A stretch of DNA of 64,000 nucleotides, from the NCBI GenBank assembly GCA_030442035.1, contig JAUJEA010000008.1, positions 248,001 through 312,000 of the forward strand, given 5' to 3'. Position 1 is the stretch's first letter. Each line of letters begins with the position of its first letter. This DNA comes from Splendidivirga corallicola. Lineage in GTDB: Bacteria; Bacteroidota; Bacteroidia; Cytophagales; Cyclobacteriaceae. Of this stretch, positions 61,309-64,000 are shown one piece after another. The notes below the pieces were generated by a model, which made no database searches, was not told where the DNA came from, and was given only the letters and a program-made list of their open reading frames with translations. A program made the translations under genes and the position numbers.

Positions 61309-63717
61309 TCAGAATTTAAAATTGTATGAAATGGAAGGTACGATCCTGAATAAATAAGTACTGACCGATCTGAACTCTCTGGTTCTGACGGCCACTTTAG
61401 GATCATCCACATCGATTTTAGGATTTCCATTGATGACCTCCTTATATGAGATTGTCCAGGGGTTCTTTTTCATATAAGCATTATAAATTGAGAAGTTCCA
61501 GCTTCCCTGCCCAACACCAAAAAGTTTTTTTCTTTGCTTAAGGGTAATGGATAGGTCCATTCTATGATAGGCTGGCATTCTTCCACCATTTCGGTCAAGC
61601 GGATCATAGTACGCTATGGATTTGCCTTCCAAGTTATATTTACCCTTAGGGATGGAAATGGCGCTTCCTGTTTGATAAACCCAGTTGCCCGATAAAGATA
61701 GTCGATCATTGATCTCATGATTAATGACGAGTGAAATATCATGCGGTCTATCATATCGTGGACGATAAGGTTTTCCTCCATTGATCCCGGCCACTTCCCT
61801 TCTGGTATTGGAGATGGTGTAGCTCAACCATCCGGTAGTCCTTCCAAAGTTCTTTCTTAGCATAAGTTCCAGACCATACGACCAACCTTTTCCGGTAAGA
61901 ATCTCCGTTTCCAGTGCTCTACTCAACAATGGATCTGCACCATCCTTGAAATCAATCTGATTCTGCATCCATTTGTAATAGATCTCAGCAGAGAATTCAA
62001 AGGCGTTCTCGTTAAAATTTCTAAAATAACCCAGGGCTACCTGATCTGAGACCTGAGGTTTTATGTAGGTATCACTGGGAATCCAGCGATCAATGGGGAG
62101 TCCTGCAGTGGAATTAGAAGCTATTTGTAAATACTGCCTTGTTCTGTTATAAGAGGCCTTTAGTGAACTTTCACTGTCCAGAAGATAACGCATGCCTAAT
62201 CGGGGCTCAGCACCATGATATGTTTTCAATACCTTGTTACGTGCATATTTCACGGTATCAATTATGCCATCCAAAGTACGGTTTTCCAGATCTCTATATT
62301 TAAATACGCTTCCCGGACCAATGTTTTGGAAGATTGACCAGCGCAACCCATACTCCATGGAGAATTTATCACTTATCTTCAATTGATTGCTGATATAAGC
62401 AGCTTGCTCGAAAGCGTATTGCTTATCGAAACTGAAGGCTTCTATATTCGAATTCTTTCCGCGAGGTTTGAAAGCTGCTGGTTCAAACCTTCGATAGAGG
62501 GCTTGATAGCCAAAATCAACCTGGCTTTTTGGATTGACAAAATATGTGAAATCCAGTTTGCCATTATACTCCTGTAAATTTGCCACCCAGTCAAAACTGT
62601 CAGGGTCAGCAGTAATTTCAAAAGCATAATCGAAATTACTGTAAATTAAGGTGGTATTCAGAAACAATCTCTTGTTGAATAAATGGTTCCATCGAAATGT
62701 TCCGGTTTTATTTCCCCAATTAATACCGGCATCATCCAGGTTCAATACATCTCTTCCAAAATAACCTGATAAGAAGAACTTGTTATTATCATTGAGCTTG
62801 TAATTGACCTTTGCATTGAGGTCATAGAAATAAACTCTATTGTCCCTAATACTTGTATCTCTGGCAAATCGCGCAAACTGATCTACATAAGTTCTCCTGG
62901 CAGAAACGATAAAAGAAGCCCTGTCTTTTGCGATAGGCCCCTCTAGTGTCAGCCTACTTGATATTAACCCAATACCCCCTGATGCCGTGAATTTTTTCAT
63001 GTTCCCTTCTTTCATTCTAATATCCATAATGGAAGATATTCTTCCACCGTATTTAGCCGGAATACCTCCTTTGTAAACTTCCAAATCTTTGATAGCATCG
63101 GGATTAAACACGGAGAAAAAGCCAAGGAAATGCGAAGGGTTGTAAATGGGTGCCTCATCCATTTGCAGGAGTGTCTGATCTGCTGATCCACCTCTGACAA
63201 ATAGTCCTGTGGTACCTTCACCAGCAGATTGGATACCGGGCAAAAGTTGAACACTGCGTAATACATCCACCTCTCCAAAAAGAGCAGGCATCGATTTGAT
63301 ACGTTCAATTTTCAGTTTTTCCGTACTCATTTTAACCTCAGTAACATTCTGTTCGGGACGCTCTGAGGTAATCACTACTTCTTCCATTTGATAAGTTTCT
63401 TCAGCTAGTTCAAGGTTTTTAGTAATATCCTTATCAAGTTGTATAGCAAATACTTCGGAACGATAGCCAATAAAGGAGTAGGTCAGATTGTAATTTCCCT
63501 TTGGCAGAGAAAGCGAATAAAAACCATAAGCATTGGTAACGGCGCCTGTTTTGAGCTCTTCAACATAGATGGTCACACCAATAATATCCTCACCGCTGGC
63601 AGCATCCTTAACATATCCGCTTATCGTGAATGCCTCGTTGGAAGGTGATTGGGAAAAAGATGCTGTCCATATCAAAGAAAGAAAAAACACACATAATAAA
63701 TACTTAATGTTATCCAT
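61309..63717 (-). CDS. TonB-dependent receptor, partner of DUF4249 lipoprotein
   Basis: About 802 residues from the ATG at 63717, which opens a good signal peptide ending at SFSQ; an ATG at 63768 would add 17 residues before it. A carboxypeptidase-regulatory-like domain (about 25-110; I-S-G-Y-V-K-D-A-A-S-G-E) is followed by the plug with L-L-P-G-I-Q-S, G-L-F-V-R-G-G-S and Y-G-G-R-I-S-S, and then a 22-strand-type barrel ending in S-Y-N-F-K-F. The paired DUF4249 lipoprotein gene is 56 bases downstream. Such pairs import unknown nutrients, driven by TonB. Confidence 0.93.
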   Translation of the reverse strand: MDNIKYLLCVFFLSLIWTASFSQSPSNEAFTISGYVKDAASGEDIIGVTIYVEELKTGAVTNAYGFYSLSLPKGNYNLTYSFIGYRSEVFAIQLDKDITKNLELAEETYQMEEVVITSERPEQNVTEVKMSTEKLKIERIKSMPALFGEVDVLRSVQLLPGIQSAGEGTTGLFVRGGSADQTLLQMDEAPIYNPSHFLGFFSVFNPDAIKDLEVYKGGIPAKYGGRISSIMDIRMKEGNMKKFTASGGIGLISSRLTLEGPIAKDRASFIVSARRTYVDQFARFARDTSIRDNRVYFYDLNAKVNYKLNDNNKFFLSGYFGRDVLNLDDAGINWGNKTGTFRWNHLFNKRLFLNTTLIYSNFDYAFEITADPDSFDWVANLQEYNGKLDFTYFVNPKSQVDFGYQALYRRFEPAAFKPRGKNSNIEAFSFDKQYAFEQAAYISNQLKISDKFSMEYGLRWSIFQNIGPGSVFKYRDLENRTLDGIIDTVKYARNKVLKTYHGAEPRLGMRYLLDSESSLKASYNRTRQYLQIASNSTAGLPIDRWIPSDTYIKPQVSDQVALGYFRNFNENAFEFSAEIYYKWMQNQIDFKDGADPLLSRALETEILTGKGWSYGLELMLRKNFGRTTGWLSYTISNTRREVAGINGGKPYRPRYDRPHDISLVINHEINDRLSLSGNWVYQTGSAISIPKGKYNLEGKSIAYYDPLDRNGGRMPAYHRMDLSITLKQRKKLFGVGQGSWNFSIYNAYMKKNPWTISYKEVINGNPKIDVDDPKVAVRTREFRSVSTYLFRIVPSISYNFKF

Positions 63718-63768
63718 TCGGATCCCACGTAGTTTGTCAGTCATAATAATTGTCTGAGTTTCGACCAT

Positions 63769-64000
63769 AGATCTAATTTTAAAAAGTTTTCTGGGTTATG
63801 ACAGACAAGTAAAGGCTTACCCCCACGGGAAAGAAAAAAAGTGTTGGGATGTTGAAATTTTGTTGTGTTGAGGTAAGAAGGGGATTAAAGATTTTTTTCT
63901 ATCAGATAGCTCAAAAGCTACTAAAAGCCGATTTCAAGGTTGTTCAATTGAATATTGATATGGTGATTAAATCTCATTCAATTACAATTTTTCTGGAAGA
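63769..64000. promoter_or_regulatory. Right-end region upstream of the TonB receptor
   Basis: 230 bases to the window edge containing the probable promoter of the receptor gene. It is AT-rich, with one GC-rich patch at about 63820-63830. No gene could be recognised. A neighbouring gene may begin outside the window. Confidence 0.35.

Overview
The window reads as chromosomal DNA from a gliding-type member of the Bacteroidota, most likely the Cytophagales. The lineage signs are: a protein with a type IX secretion sorting tail (12062-13969), TonB-dependent receptors with carboxypeptidase-like N-terminal domains, a TonB receptor/DUF4249 lipoprotein pair, DUF5916, DUF1573, head-GIN and YwqK/MORN families, AT-rich DNA, and start sites without clear Shine-Dalgarno sequences. 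No rRNA, tRNA, CRISPR array, intact insertion sequence or phage gene was recognised. Order within the phylum is inferred, not proven.

Layout. 1-9 kb: a truncated TPR membrane protein, a large exported BNR/VPS10-like beta-propeller protein, an NTF2-like lipoprotein and a TonB-dependent receptor. 9-18.9 kb: a class A beta-lactamase-like serine hydrolase, a zinc-ribbon-like membrane protein, the minus-strand run ddl / PASTA / T9SS cargo / rhodanese / exonuclease III, a lipoprotein and a two-domain DUF1573 protein. 18.9-27 kb: glutaryl-CoA dehydrogenase divergent from tryptophan 2,3-dioxygenase, a 14-repeat MORN-like protein with a C-terminal barrel-like part, a COG2509 flavoprotein and a cytochrome c/sugar dehydrogenase fusion.

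27.6-44 kb is a complete chemosensory locus: a soluble receptor with five PAS domains, CheW, CheD, CheY, CheB, CheA, a CheC/CheX-type phosphatase, a membrane GAF-PAS-PAS sensor and a CheR fused to a TerB-like domain. A 1419-residue hybrid of PAS and GAF modules ending in a NarL-type histidine kinase follows, then its likely LuxR-type regulator. Bacteroidota have no flagella, so the output must be something else, such as gliding, surface behaviour or another cellular process.

44-64 kb holds a 5'-nucleotidase split into two genes, a DUF5916 protein, a head-GIN protein, an ECF sigma factor with a probable anti-sigma partner, a DmpA-like peptidase, and a compact three-gene minus-strand operon. 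That operon encodes a fatty-acid-hydroxylase/sterol-desaturase-type enzyme, a FabH-like ketosynthase fused to a heme-oxygenase-like (diiron-oxidase-type) domain, and a helical protein of unknown family. It is the best candidate here for an undescribed lipid or polyketide-like pathway. The window ends with surface lipoproteins, a DUF2071 protein and the TonB receptor/DUF4249 pair.

Functions are assigned from motifs read by eye. No database search was possible.
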